From: Wenjunlia tyrosinilytica
GTDB taxonomy: Bacteria > Actinomycetota > Actinomycetes > Streptomycetales > Streptomycetaceae
Direction: 5' to 3'
NCBI RefSeq assembly: GCF_014646055.1
Contig: NZ_BMMS01000042.1
Location: 173 to 50,736, forward strand
DNA: 50,564 nucleotides
The position numbers and the translations under genes were made by a program. The notes beneath the pieces are model-generated. The model had not been told where the DNA came from. It searched no databases and saw nothing but the letters and a program-made list of their open reading frames with translations. Every line of letters starts with the position of its first letter. Within the stretch, counting starts at the first letter, position 1. Shown here one piece after another: positions 1 through 7,552 of the stretch.

Positions 1-1
1 C

Positions 2-140
2 ACCAGCTCGTCGATCAACTGGTCGTCCACGGCCTTCACCGACGCAGCCTTCGTGGGCTCGACGGTCTCGGATCGGACACGTTCTCACTGGTCATCGATG
101 CATCTTCCACGATCGGGAGTTACACCGAACGATTTACAGT
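2..140 (+). pseudogene. Fragment of an exported/repeat-type protein at the left edge
   Basis: Reading frames on the plus strand give Ser/Thr-rich, beta-strand-like peptide (INWSSTAFTDAAF, then after a one-base shift near position 75 SLVIDASSTIGSYTERF). This resembles a piece of a large extracellular protein. It ends where the minus-strand TniB-like gene begins to be recognisable. I cannot name the family, and it may simply be the end of a gene lying left of the window. Confidence 0.2.
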
Positions 141-467
141 CCCGAACTCGGACGGGTGGCGCGGAGGTTCGCCCGGCAGGCCGAGCGCGGCGAAGAGTTC
201 GTGGCGTACTGCGCGGGCGGTGGGGCGGGCGCGGAAGGTGATCCGGCAGACCTGCTCGCCGCGGGTGCGTTCGACTTCGCGCAGGCAGACGTTGACGGCG
301 AGGGTCTTTCCGACGCCGGCTGGGCCGTGGAGGCACATCATGGCCCTGGCCTCGATGGTGTCGGCGATGTTCTCGCTGGCGGTCAGCAGGGAGCGGGTTG
401 TCACCACTGCGGTGTCGGGGAGCTGCGTGTAGTGGTCGGTCTGCCGTGGTGGCAGCTGGCTGGTCAT
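120..467 (-). pseudogene. TniB/MuB-like transposition ATPase, 3'-truncated
   Basis: The 115-codon frame starts at ATG 467 and contains a P-loop, GPAGVGKT, at about residues 48-55. It has the look of the AAA+ helper ATPases (TniB/MuB/IstB class) that deliver target DNA to DDE transposases. Homology appears to stop near LPGEPPRHPSEF; the last residues before the stop at 120 look like read-through into foreign sequence, so roughly the C-terminal half is gone. Its start overlaps the stop of the upstream TniA-like piece by 4 bp (ATGA at 464-467), the translational coupling usual for tniA-tniB pairs. Walker B is not present in the remaining part, so it should be inactive. Confidence 0.6.
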
Positions 468-990
468 CGCGTGTCTTCCGCGCTGGGCCGGGTCCGGTGT
501 GCGGGGGGCAGGCTGGGCGGGGTGTTCCAGTCCTCGGGCGGCGGCGCGGGCGGGATCAGATCGGGGAGGGCCGGGGCGGTCATGTCGCTGTTGGCTGCAG
601 CTTGGAGTTCCTGGTCGGCTTCGGCTGCCGTCACGGCGCCCAAGCGCTGTGGGTTTGCGGGTGTGGTGGCGGGGGCGAAACGCTGCCGGCGCAGAGCCTG
701 AGCCTTCTTGGTCTCTTCCCGCAGGCGGCGCGCCCGTGTGGTACGGGCCCGACGCAGGGCATCGAGTTGCTCGGGTGTGGCGGCGTCGGCGAGGTGGGCG
801 GATCCGAGGTGGTGCCCGGCAGGGTCGAAGACCTCGATCTCGTGATCGTGATGGGGCATGTATCGGATACGGACGCTGCGGCCGGCCTGACCGGCCATCC
901 ACGCGCCGAGGTAGTCACGGCCTCGCCAGCGCACCCCGTGGCTGGTCAGCTTCCGTCCCCGGCCGTCGTCCTCAACCCTGCGCGGACAAG
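464..990 (-). pseudogene. TniA/Mu-type transposase, C-terminal remnant
   Basis: This is the C-terminal beta-barrel and tail of a Mu/Tn552-type integrase-core transposase. The diagnostic stretch is RGVRWRGRDYLGAWM followed by RIRYMPHHDHEIEVFD and a basic coiled tail rich in Arg and Glu, ending in a proline-rich segment. The catalytic DDE core is missing. Upstream, at about position 991, the same open frame runs without a stop into an unrelated Rhs-like sequence. The present 328-codon frame (464-1450) is therefore an accidental fusion, not a real protein. It lies immediately upstream of, and is coupled to, the TniB-like ATPase. Confidence 0.6.
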
Positions 991-1285
991 TGACCCTGGC
1001 CAATTGCGGGTTGTCGGCCGCTTGCGCGGTCTTGACGACCAGCACCTCCTGGTAGCCCTCAGCCGTCGCCGTCAGCCGCAGATCCACATCAGGGAGCACG
1101 TCGGCGTAGGTGGCAGAAGAGTCCTCAAGCACCGGCACCGGCAGGTCTTTGCCCCAGTCCAGGGACAGCGCATGTCCCGACCGGTCCCCCAGACGAATCA
1201 GGTCTGCGCTGCCGCCGCCGGAGAACCTGATGTCCGCGACCGCTGACTTGGGCGCCACCGAGCCGTCTGCCCGGCGTTCCAACGC
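991..1285 (-). pseudogene. Rhs/YD-type exported protein fragment
   Basis: About 97 residues resemble the N-terminal region of large streptomycete exported repeat proteins: FSGGG, then a GHALSLDWGKDLPVPVLED-type strand, TYADVLPDVDLRLTA, then EVLVVKTAQAADNP. In intact proteins this precedes many hundreds of residues. Here both flanks are foreign: the TniA tail follows in frame at about 990, and an opposite-strand ISL3 transposase piece abuts at about 1280. Identification is by remembered pattern only. Confidence 0.45.
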
Positions 1286-1450
1286 CGGCGGACGGTGGCC
1301 GACGTACCGGTCGACGGGCGCCGGGTGGTGGTCCGCGTGCGGGTCCGGCGCCTGGTGTGTCCCACGCGCGGCTGCCGTCACACCTTCTGCGGGCAGGTGC
1401 CCGGAGTCCTGGAGCGATACCAGCGACGCACGGCCCGCCCAACTAGGCAA
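1275..1450 (+). pseudogene. ISL3-family transposase, N-terminal zinc-finger fragment
   Basis: The frame reads TVADVPVDGRRVVVRVRVRR, then LVCPTRGCRHTFCGQVPG and LERYQRRT. This is the N-terminal zinc-ribbon (CPxxxC...C) region of ISL3/IS204-type transposases, which normally continues for about 400 residues to a DDE core. Homology stops near 1450 and no core follows. The 5' end abuts the Rhs-like fragment on the other strand. Confidence 0.6.
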
Positions 1451-1692
1451 GTCAAAGCCGTGTTACCGGTATTGAGGCTAGCGGGGAGTTACTCGGGGCG
1501 TGTGTGAGTTGGGAACATTCCTGACGCTCCCCTTGCCGCAGCTGACGGCATGACCGTGTGGTGCGTCGATCTGTCGGGCTCTGACGTGGCTGCAACCGAC
1601 CGGCCGCACACCCCCATTGACGCCCGCACATCCCCGGTCTTGCGGAGGTGCCGGCCGTCCCGGCGAGTGGACACCTGTGCAGCATCATTCAG
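1451..1692. other. Gap between IS fragment and TetR gene
   Basis: No gene is assigned with confidence. A 61-codon minus-strand frame (1489-1674) carries the string ASMGVCGRSVAATSEPD, which looks like the anonymous ORFs that sit beside streptomycete insertion sequences. I see no family signature, and it may be IS-terminal non-coding DNA. Confidence 0.3.
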
Positions 1693-2346
1693 TCAAGGCC
1701 GGACGGCGCCTCCACCAGAGGTCGGCGAGCCCCGACGGCCCGCTCTGGTGGTTGCCGCGGTGCGCGGCCTCGGGGCCAGTGCCGCACGCAGCGCTGGGGT
1801 GAGGATGTGGCGGGTCTCGGACGGGGTGAGGGTGGCGGGGGTGGGGAGGGGGTTGAGGTAGCGGGTGTAGATGAGACCGCCGAGGATCGTCACCACGGCC
1901 GTGGCGCGGGCGGTCGCGTCCCGCCCGCCGAGAAATTCAACAAGCCGGCCCAGCAGCTCGCGTTCCAGGTATTCGCGGATCACCTCGGCAGCCTCCTCGC
2001 CCTGGGCGGTGAGCTGCAGGAAGTCGGCGTCCTCCCACAGGTCCGTCACCGAGTCGATCAGACGGTCGGGGAGGGTTGCCGGGTCGCCGCCGAGGACGTC
2101 TCCCGCAAGTGCGTTGGCGCACTGGAACTGCATCACTTCCGCGAATAGGCCCTTCTTCGAGCCGAAGTGGTACGCGATGAGAGCCGGGTCGACCCCGGCG
2201 GTTCCCGCCACCGCACGCAGGGTGGTGCCCCGGTAGCCGCGCTGCAGGAACAGCGCACGGGCCGCCGAGACGATCGACTCGCGGGTCGGCGGGTTGCCGC
2301 GGGGGCGGCCTCGGGTGCGGGCGGGGGCAGGGGCGGCGTTATTCAT
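1693..2346 (-). CDS. TetR-family transcriptional regulator
   Basis: A 217-residue DNA-binding repressor. Residues about 14-60 form the TetR N-terminal helix-turn-helix (RESIVSAARALFLQRGYRG, then TLRAVAGTAGVDPALIAYHF with the KKGLFAEV extension); the rest is an all-helical ligand-binding and dimer domain. It is divergent from the NAD(P)-binding reductase at 2423, and a 13-bp palindrome lies in the 76-bp gap, so it most likely represses that gene and itself. The ligand cannot be inferred. ATG at 2346 is the first start in frame. The last 25 residues (RAGRRGSPTSGGG...) are low-complexity, and the original C-terminus may have been slightly shorter. Confidence 0.9.
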   Translation of the reverse strand: MNNAAPAPARTRGRPRGNPPTRESIVSAARALFLQRGYRGTTLRAVAGTAGVDPALIAYHFGSKKGLFAEVMQFQCANALAGDVLGGDPATLPDRLIDSVTDLWEDADFLQLTAQGEEAAEVIREYLERELLGRLVEFLGGRDATARATAVVTILGGLIYTRYLNPLPTPATLTPSETRHILTPALRAALAPRPRTAATTRAGRRGSPTSGGGAVRP

Positions 2347-2389
2347 CAGCGTTGAGCCTGCGTTCCGTGATCGGCACAGTCAAGCGCGT

Positions 2390-2402
2390 TGTGGTAACCA
2401 CA
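2390..2402. promoter_or_regulatory. Candidate TetR operator palindrome
   Basis: TGTGGT-A-ACCACA is a perfect 6+6 palindrome around one central base, placed 20 bp before the reductase start codon and 44 bp from the tetR start. It is the only clear dyad in the divergent intergenic region. Operator function is inferred from position. Confidence 0.45.
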
Positions 2403-2422
2403 CGAAGGGATGACCCGACGCC

Positions 2423-3115
2423 ATGCGTATCGCAGTCTTCGGCGCCAATGGACCGACCGGCCGCCACCTCACCGACCAGGCCCTCGCTGCCGGCCATGAG
2501 GTCGTCGCCGTGACCCGCCGCCCCGGCTCCCTCCCCACGCGGCCCGGCCTCGCCGCGGCCGTCGCCGACGCCACCGACCCGGCGGCCGTCAACGCCGCGA
2601 TCGGGGGCACGGACGCCGTCCTCTCCGCATTGGGCGCACGCTTCAGCAAGGAGACCATCACCACATACTCTGCGAGCGCCACGGCCATCACCGGGGCCTT
2701 GGCCCGCCACGGCATCAAGCGGTTGCTCGTCGTAAGCTCCAGCATCGCCGACCCGAACTGGCGTCCCACCGGCGCGCACTTCTTCAATCATGTGCTCGAC
2801 CCGCTGGTGAACCGACGCCTCGGCCGCACCCTCCACGAGGACATGCGCCGCATGGAGGCCGTGATCCGTCAGACGGACCTAGACTGGACCCTCGTCCGGC
2901 CCTCGGGCCTCTTCGAGCACCCCGTCGTCACGGACTACCACACCGCCGAGACCAGCGCCGACGGCGTCTTCACCGCCCGTGCCGACCTCGCCGCGAGCAT
3001 GCTGCGCGAGCTGGAGGAACGGCGGTACGTCCGTGCGGCCATGGGTGTCATCACCACGGCCGTGAAGCCGAACATCGCCAAGCTGATCTGGAACGAGGGC
3101 GTGAAGAAGAAGTGA
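2423..3115 (+). CDS. NAD(P)-binding atypical SDR / NmrA-like reductase
   Basis: This 230-residue protein starts with a Rossmann dinucleotide-binding motif (VFGANGPTGRHL, residues 4-15) and a beta2 end with VTRRPGSL that suggests NADPH preference. It continues with LLVVSSS and WTLVRPSGLF, as in atypical (a5-like) short-chain dehydrogenases that reduce quinones or flavins or act as redox sensors. It lacks the YxxxK active site of classical SDRs. It is divergent from the TetR gene and coupled to the next gene: its TGA at 3113-3115 overlaps the GTG start at 3112. The reading frame is intact. Confidence 0.85.
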   Translation: MRIAVFGANGPTGRHLTDQALAAGHEVVAVTRRPGSLPTRPGLAAAVADATDPAAVNAAIGGTDAVLSALGARFSKETITTYSASATAITGALARHGIKRLLVVSSSIADPNWRPTGAHFFNHVLDPLVNRRLGRTLHEDMRRMEAVIRQTDLDWTLVRPSGLFEHPVVTDYHTAETSADGVFTARADLAASMLRELEERRYVRAAMGVITTAVKPNIAKLIWNEGVKKK

Positions 3116-3525
3116 GCCGGGCGACCGTCGATCTCCCGGCCGTCACACGGGCGTTCCTCACTCGCCCCCGCACGGCCACCCTCAACCACCCTCAACCACC
3201 CTCCGCACCTACGGCACCCCGCACCTCACCCCTGTCTGCTTCACCTTCGACGCGGCCACCGGCCTGGTCCGGGTGACCACCCGGGCGGGAGCGCGCAAGG
3301 CCCGGAACGTGGTGGCGGGCGGCCCGAGGGCCCGTGTCGCGCTCTGCGAGGCGGACGGCTTCCGCTGGGTAACCCTCGAAGGCCGGGCCGCCGTCACCGA
3401 CGACCCCGCGCGCTTGGCCGAGGCTGTCCGCCACTACCGTCCGCTACCGCGCGGCCCCGCCCGCCCCGCTGGACACGGTCGTCGTCGAGATCGCCGTCGA
3501 CCGTGTCCTGAGCCTCAACCTTTGA
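3112..3525 (+). pseudogene. PPOX-class F420-dependent enzyme, two frameshifts
   Basis: The GTG start overlaps the reductase stop (GTGA), so this was the second gene of the operon. The pieces are SRATVDLPAVTRAFL, then GTPHLTPVCFTFDAATGLVR, ARKARNVVAGG, WVTLEGRAAVTDDPARLAEA, and finally DTVVVEIAVDRVL. This is the split-barrel fold of pyridoxamine-5'-phosphate-oxidase-like F420-binding enzymes, normal length about 130 residues. The first break is an insertion of two extra 10-bp units at 3176-3203 (+20 bp); removing them restores TATLRTYGTPHL exactly. The second, near 3438, fits loss of two bases. The enzyme would have acted with the reductase upstream. Confidence 0.7.
3176..3203 (+). repeat. 10-bp tandem repeat causing a frameshift
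   Basis: The unit CCACCCTCAA occurs twice and is followed by a partial CCACCCTC. The intact gene needs only one CCACCCTC here, so two 10-bp units were added, most simply by replication slippage. This puts the PPOX gene out of frame. Confidence 0.8.
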
Positions 3526-3556
3526 ATCCCCGTCCTGAAGGCGAAGTGACACCGCC

Positions 3557-3946
3557 GTGCCCACCCTCCCGTCCTCGACTCCACCCTCCATTACCGCGGG
3601 TCCGGCGACCTTGACGGGCTGCCGTTCGTCTTCCTTCACGGCAACCCCGCCTCCTCCCACCCATGGCGGAACGTCCTGCCGGGTGTGGCCGCGCCCGGCA
3701 GCCGCCTTCTGGCCCCCGATCTCATCGGCATGGGCGACTCCGGCAAGCCCGACCTCGCCCACTCCTTCGACGTACCCCGCCCGCTACCTCGACGCCTGGT
3801 TCGACGCCCTCGGCCCTGCCCAGGCCGCGTCCCCTGTTGTCCACGACTGGGGCGGCACCCTCGCCTTCGACCGCGCCGCCCGCCGCCCGCGCCGCGTCCG
3901 CAGCCTCGCCTTCACCGAGACAATCATCTGTGCTCTTGCCGGGTGA
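3557..3946 (+). pseudogene. Haloalkane dehalogenase (alpha/beta hydrolase), N-terminal part, frameshifted
   Basis: Joining three frames gives LDSTLHYRGSG, FVFLHGNPASSHPWRNVLP, LLAPDLIGMGDSGKPDLAHS, ARYLDAWFDALG and VHDWGGTLAFDRAARRP. These are the oxyanion-hole HGNP, the cap-adjacent DLIGMG strand and the nucleophile elbow HDWGG (Asp nucleophile) of haloalkane dehalogenases, about 300 residues when intact. There is a one-base loss in a C run near 3570 and an extra base near 3770. After FTETI (about 3928) homology ends, so the cap and the catalytic His half are missing. The start is GTG 3557. Confidence 0.65.
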
Positions 3947-3991
3947 GCAGCATTCGGCAGCAACACCGCAGCATCAGGAGAGCGAGCTGCC

Positions 3992-4700
3992 ATGTCGGCC
4001 GAGCCGGACAGCGTCTCCCCTCAAGGACCAGTACGCGGCCAGGGTTGCCACGGACCTGGAGGCCAACACCCAGGAGCAGGCACGCATCCGCGAGCAGCTC
4101 CAGGCCGTGCAGATCCGGCTGGCCGCTCTCGAGAGCGATCACGCCCTGCTGGTGTGTGTGCACGGCACCCTCAACGGTGAATCCGCAGCCCTGGCGCCGA
4201 GTGCTGCACCCGTGCCGGAGGGCAGCGGTGGGCCCGCTTCGGCGAACGCCGCCGCGCCGGTTCCCCTGGCGCGGGCGACAAGGTCGGGCAGCACAGCGGG
4301 CACAGGCCGGAGGAAGAGGGCAGCGGCCGGGTCGCAGGCGGTGCCCACGGGACAGGGCAGCGCACCCACGCTGCGCGAGCTGGTCAAGCAGGTGTTCGCC
4401 CGGCACGAGGAGCCCCGCACGGTCCGCGAGGTCCTCACCGAGCTCGCCACAGCGCACCCCCACCGCACAGAGCAGGGTTCCCAGGTGGTGCGCAACACAC
4501 TCGAAGCGCTCGTCGCGCAGGGGTTCCTGGACCGCGAACGCAAGCAGGGCTCGGTGTCCAACGCCGTCCGCAGCAATGCTCCCTCCACCGACGCGGTCGA
4601 AGCCGACACCACCGCAGCGCCCGCAGAAGCCACACCATCCAAGGCCGCAGGAACGGCCCGGTCGCCGAATCCCCCGCGGCACACCCAGGGCTGGTGCAGG
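3992..4700 (+). pseudogene. Coiled-coil plus winged-helix hypothetical protein, one frameshift
   Basis: From ATG 3992 the frame reads MSAEPDSV; it must shift at the CCCC run near 4017 to continue LKDQYAARVATDLE. The protein then shows a coiled coil (IREQLQAVQIRLAALE), a long Ala/Pro/Ser linker, a winged-helix-like domain (TLRELVKQVFARHEEPRTVR, then VLTELATAHPHRTEQGSQVVRNTL) and a basic tail. The architecture matches anonymous streptomycete proteins of about 200-230 residues; a DNA-binding role is only a guess. The true 3' end is unclear: the frame stays open to 4922, into the oppositely oriented cold-shock gene. One C too many explains the break. Confidence 0.5.
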
Positions 4701-4768
4701 TGCCGCAGGGCCCCGGTGGTTCCCGGTGCGCTCACGGCGTGGCATCGTCACCACGGCCGTGGGGGTGC

Positions 4769-4971
4769 TCACCGTCGACGGATGTTCTCCGCCTGCGTAC
4801 CCTTCTGCCCCTGGGTCACCTCGAACTCCACAGCCTCACCCTCGGCCAGCTCCCGAACCCGGACCCGGAGATGCTGGAGTAGTGCGCGAAGACGTCCGGT
4901 CCCCCGCCGTCCTGCGCGATGAAGCCGAAGCCCTTTTCGGACTTGAACCACTTCACGGTGCCACTGGCCAC
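4769..4971 (-). pseudogene. Cold-shock protein with one frameshift
   Basis: The small CspA-type single-stranded nucleic-acid-binding protein starts at GTG 4971: [20 protein letters not shown], then [11 protein letters not shown]. After SGF the frame must shift (one C missing near 4857) to continue [20 protein letters not shown] and end ENIRRR before TGA at 4769. RNP1 (KGFGFIA) and RNP2 (VFAHYS) are intact, and the repaired length of about 67 residues is normal for the family. A single base in a CC doublet is the only defect, so the gene may be functional if that base is an assembly error. Confidence 0.75.
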
Positions 4972-5532
4972 GCTCGTGCCTCTCGGTCGACATCGGATCC
5001 GCACCGCGCGCACCCGCAGGTGATCGCCCCGGTCCCGCCCGGCACAGCAAAGCGCCCACGCCAGGGCGCGGGCAGGAACTGCGAACCACGGCATCCGCCA
5101 GTGACGCTACACCGCGGAACCGCCCGACACCACAGAGCAGCGATCCGCTTGGGACCTTCAGGAGCCGAAGGCCGCTCGGCCGCATCACACAACGAGCCGC
5201 CCGCGTGGGGAAGGCGCCCGACGCCCGGCGCCAGACGCCCGCTGCGCAGGACCGGCAATACGCAGTGAGGCGAGGAGCCGTTGACGCCCGGGACCGGCGA
5301 CCGCCCGTCCCGGGCGGCTCCCGGCGGCCGTGTTTTCAGGCACGGGTGTGCATGCAGGCCCTCGAAGAACTCGAGGAACGCCCGGGGTGTCGGCGGGGAT
5401 CCCGCGGCAGGACACCAGGGCGCGGCCGGGCCAAGCTTCGCGGCAACAAGCATGAAATATCAGCCAGGCATTCGAACATGTCCGGCCTGTATCGGGAATT
5501 GCCCACGATGGGGGGTCTCCGTCTCGGTAGAC
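4972..5532. other. Long region without a recognisable gene
   Basis: This is upstream of the cold-shock gene. Open frames exist on both strands only because of high GC; none shows a family motif, a convincing ribosome-binding site or consistent codon use. Part of it is likely the long 5' untranslated leader typical of cold-shock genes. A less GC-rich patch lies at about 5445-5490. Confidence 0.4.
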
Positions 5533-5979
5533 ATGACTCACGAGACGGACGGGGACCCGTTGAAGGTTCGCAGGACTACAAAGCTCGGCATCATGGCGTG
5601 CTCCGTGCTGCTGCCGATCACCGCCACGTCTGTGGCGCCGACCATCGCCGAACCCCGGACTTCCATACCGGACGGCGACTACTACTGCATCACGCCGGAT
5701 TCGGAAAAGGGAGGGACGAGATCGGTGGTCGTTACACGGCGGTCAATGACAGATCTGGTCGAACTGGTCGGCGCGGCGGCTCACCCAGAACGGGTCGAGC
5801 AGTACCGTGTGTGCCTGGCCAGTGGTCTCCATGGCCGGATCAAAGCACTCGCTCGCAGGTGCGTCCACTGGGTGTCCCGACGGGTGAGACGGCGACCGGG
5901 GCGACGGTCGGGCGGGGCCCCGAGGCATCGTCTCGCTTCAAGTCGTGCTGGTGCGCCGTCACCACCTGTGGTTACCTGA
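5533..5979 (+). CDS. Possible small exported protein, unrecognised
   Basis: From ATG 5533 the protein begins MTHETDGDPLKVRRTTK followed by a hydrophobic stretch LGIMACSVLLPITATSVA, resembling a signal peptide, then EPRTSIPDGDYYCITPD. Third-position GC is only moderate and the second half (after about residue 85) becomes Arg-rich and looks non-coding, so the gene may be truncated or spurious. It ends just before the sulfur leader peptide at 5984. No function is assigned. Confidence 0.3.
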   Translation: MTHETDGDPLKVRRTTKLGIMACSVLLPITATSVAPTIAEPRTSIPDGDYYCITPDSEKGGTRSVVVTRRSMTDLVELVGAAAHPERVEQYRVCLASGLHGRIKALARRCVHWVSRRVRRRPGRRSGGAPRHRLASSRAGAPSPPVVT

Positions 5980-5983
5980 CCCC

Positions 5984-6058
5984 ATGACCGTGCTCGTGAC
6001 CCGCCGCCACGTCGACTACGTGCGTGTCACCACCACGTGTTGTTCCGCCGTGAGCTGA
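5984..6058 (+). CDS. Cysteine-containing leader peptide upstream of metYX
   Basis: The 24-residue peptide MTVLVTRRHVDYVRV-TTTCCSAVS has tandem Cys codons at residues 19-20. It fits the actinobacterial leader peptides annotated upstream of sulfur-metabolism genes (pattern RRHVDLLRVxxxLC). Translation through the Cys codons is thought to sense charged tRNA-Cys and control the downstream genes. No Shine-Dalgarno sequence is visible before the ATG, consistent with a leaderless transcript. metY starts 132 bp downstream, and a hairpin lies between them. Confidence 0.7.
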   Translation: MTVLVTRRHVDYVRVTTTCCSAVS

Positions 6059-6103
6059 CGTCGCGTTCCGGCGTCTGATCCCCCCTCTTCAACGCCGCAC
6101 TGC

Positions 6104-6140
6104 GCTGTCCGCCGCCCTACCCTCTTCCAGTCCGGACAGC
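6104..6140 (+). promoter_or_regulatory. Inverted repeat between leader peptide and metY
   Basis: GCTGTCCG (6104-6111) pairs with CGGACAGC (6133-6140) across a 21-nt loop, 50 bp before the metY start and downstream of the Cys leader peptide. It is placed where an attenuator or sequestering hairpin would be expected. No U-run follows, so a Rho-dependent or translational mechanism is as likely as intrinsic termination. Confidence 0.4.
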
Positions 6141-6190
6141 AGCCCCGCGGTCTCTTCACGCACCCTGCACGACCCGCACAAGGGAGAACC

Positions 6191-7552
6191 ATGAGCCAGC
6201 CGATCGACTCCGTCACCGCCGGCCACACCCCCGAGGACGAACCAGCCGGGCCCGACACCTCGGCCTGGTCGTTCGAGACCAAGCAGATCCACGCCGGCGC
6301 CGCTCCGGATCCGACGACCGGGGCGCGGGCGGTGCCGATCTACCAAACCACCTCGTTCGTCTTCCGCGACACCCAGCACGCCGCCGACCTGTTCTCGCTC
6401 GCCGAGCCGGGCAACATCTACACCCGTATCCACAATCCGACCCAGGACGTCTTCGAGCAGCGGATCGCCGCGCTCGAAGGCGGGGTCGCCGCCGTGGCCC
6501 TGGCCTCCGGACAGGCCGCGGAGACCCTTGCCATCCTGACGCTGGCGAGCGCGGGCGACCACATCGTCTCCAGCACGTCCCTGTACGGCGGCACGTACAA
6601 CCTGTTCCGCCACACCCTGCCCAAGTTCGGCATCGAGGTGTCCTTCGTCGACGACCCGGACGACCTCGAAGCCTGGCGAGCGGCGATCCGGCCGAACACG
6701 AAGGCGCTGTTCGCCGAGACACTCGGCAATCCGCGCGGCAATGTGCTCGACGTACGGGCGGTGGCCGACGTCGCGCACGAGGCGGGTGTCCCGCTGATCG
6801 TGGACAACACCGTGCCAACCCCGTATCTGCTGCGGCCCATCGAGCACGGCGCCGACATCGTCGTCCACTCCGCGACCAAGTTCCTCGGCGGCCACGGCAC
6901 CACCATCGCCGGCGTCGTCGTCGACGGGGGCACCTTCGACTTCGGCGCGCACGCCGACCGCTTCCCCGACTTCAGCGAAGCGGATCCCAGTTACCACGGC
7001 CTGCAGTACTGGCCCGCGCTCGGCCCGGGCGCCTTCGCCGTCAAACTGCGCGTGCAGCTGCTCCGCGACATCGGGCCCGCTCTCTCCCCGCACTCGGCCT
7101 TCCTGCTGCTGCAGGGCGTGGAGACGCTCAGCCTGCGCATCGAACGGCACTCCGCCAACGCCCAGGCCCTGGCCGAGTGGCTGGAACAGCGCGACGAAGT
7201 CGCCGCCGTGCACTACCCGGGCCTGGAGTCCAACCGGTGGTACGAGGCAGGGCGGCGCTATTTGCCGCGCGGTGCCGGCGCGGTCCTGGCCTTCGAACTG
7301 CGAGACGGGGTCGAGGCCGGCAAGCGGTTCGTCGATGCCGTCGAGCTGTTCAGCCATCTCGCCAACATCGGCGACGTACGCAGTCTCATCATCCATCCGG
7401 CGTCCACCACCCACAGCCAGCTGGACGATGCGCAGTTGGCGGCGACCGGCACCTCGCCCGGCCTGGTTCGTCTGTCGGTCGGCATCGAGAACCTCACCGA
7501 CCTCAAGGCGGACCTGGAGGCAGGCTTCCGCGCGGCGAAGGGCGCGTCCTGA
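6191..7552 (+). CDS. metY: O-acetylhomoserine sulfhydrylase (MetY)
   Basis: A 453-residue PLP enzyme that makes homocysteine (or methionine) from O-acetylhomoserine and sulfide (or methanethiol). Cys/Met-metabolism PLP family features are: [49 protein letters not shown], the PLP ring-stacking region [13 protein letters not shown] and the Schiff-base Lys in [12 protein letters not shown] (about residue 225). Length is normal for the long MetY subgroup. ATG 6191 has AGGGAGAAC in front. It forms an operon with metX (stop and start overlap) behind a cysteine leader peptide, so it is probably induced by sulfur limitation. Confidence 0.93.
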   Translation: MSQPIDSVTAGHTPEDEPAGPDTSAWSFETKQIHAGAAPDPTTGARAVPIYQTTSFVFRDTQHAADLFSLAEPGNIYTRIHNPTQDVFEQRIAALEGGVAAVALASGQAAETLAILTLASAGDHIVSSTSLYGGTYNLFRHTLPKFGIEVSFVDDPDDLEAWRAAIRPNTKALFAETLGNPRGNVLDVRAVADVAHEAGVPLIVDNTVPTPYLLRPIEHGADIVVHSATKFLGGHGTTIAGVVVDGGTFDFGAHADRFPDFSEADPSYHGLQYWPALGPGAFAVKLRVQLLRDIGPALSPHSAFLLLQGVETLSLRIERHSANAQALAEWLEQRDEVAAVHYPGLESNRWYEAGRRYLPRGAGAVLAFELRDGVEAGKRFVDAVELFSHLANIGDVRSLIIHPASTTHSQLDDAQLAATGTSPGLVRLSVGIENLTDLKADLEAGFRAAKGAS

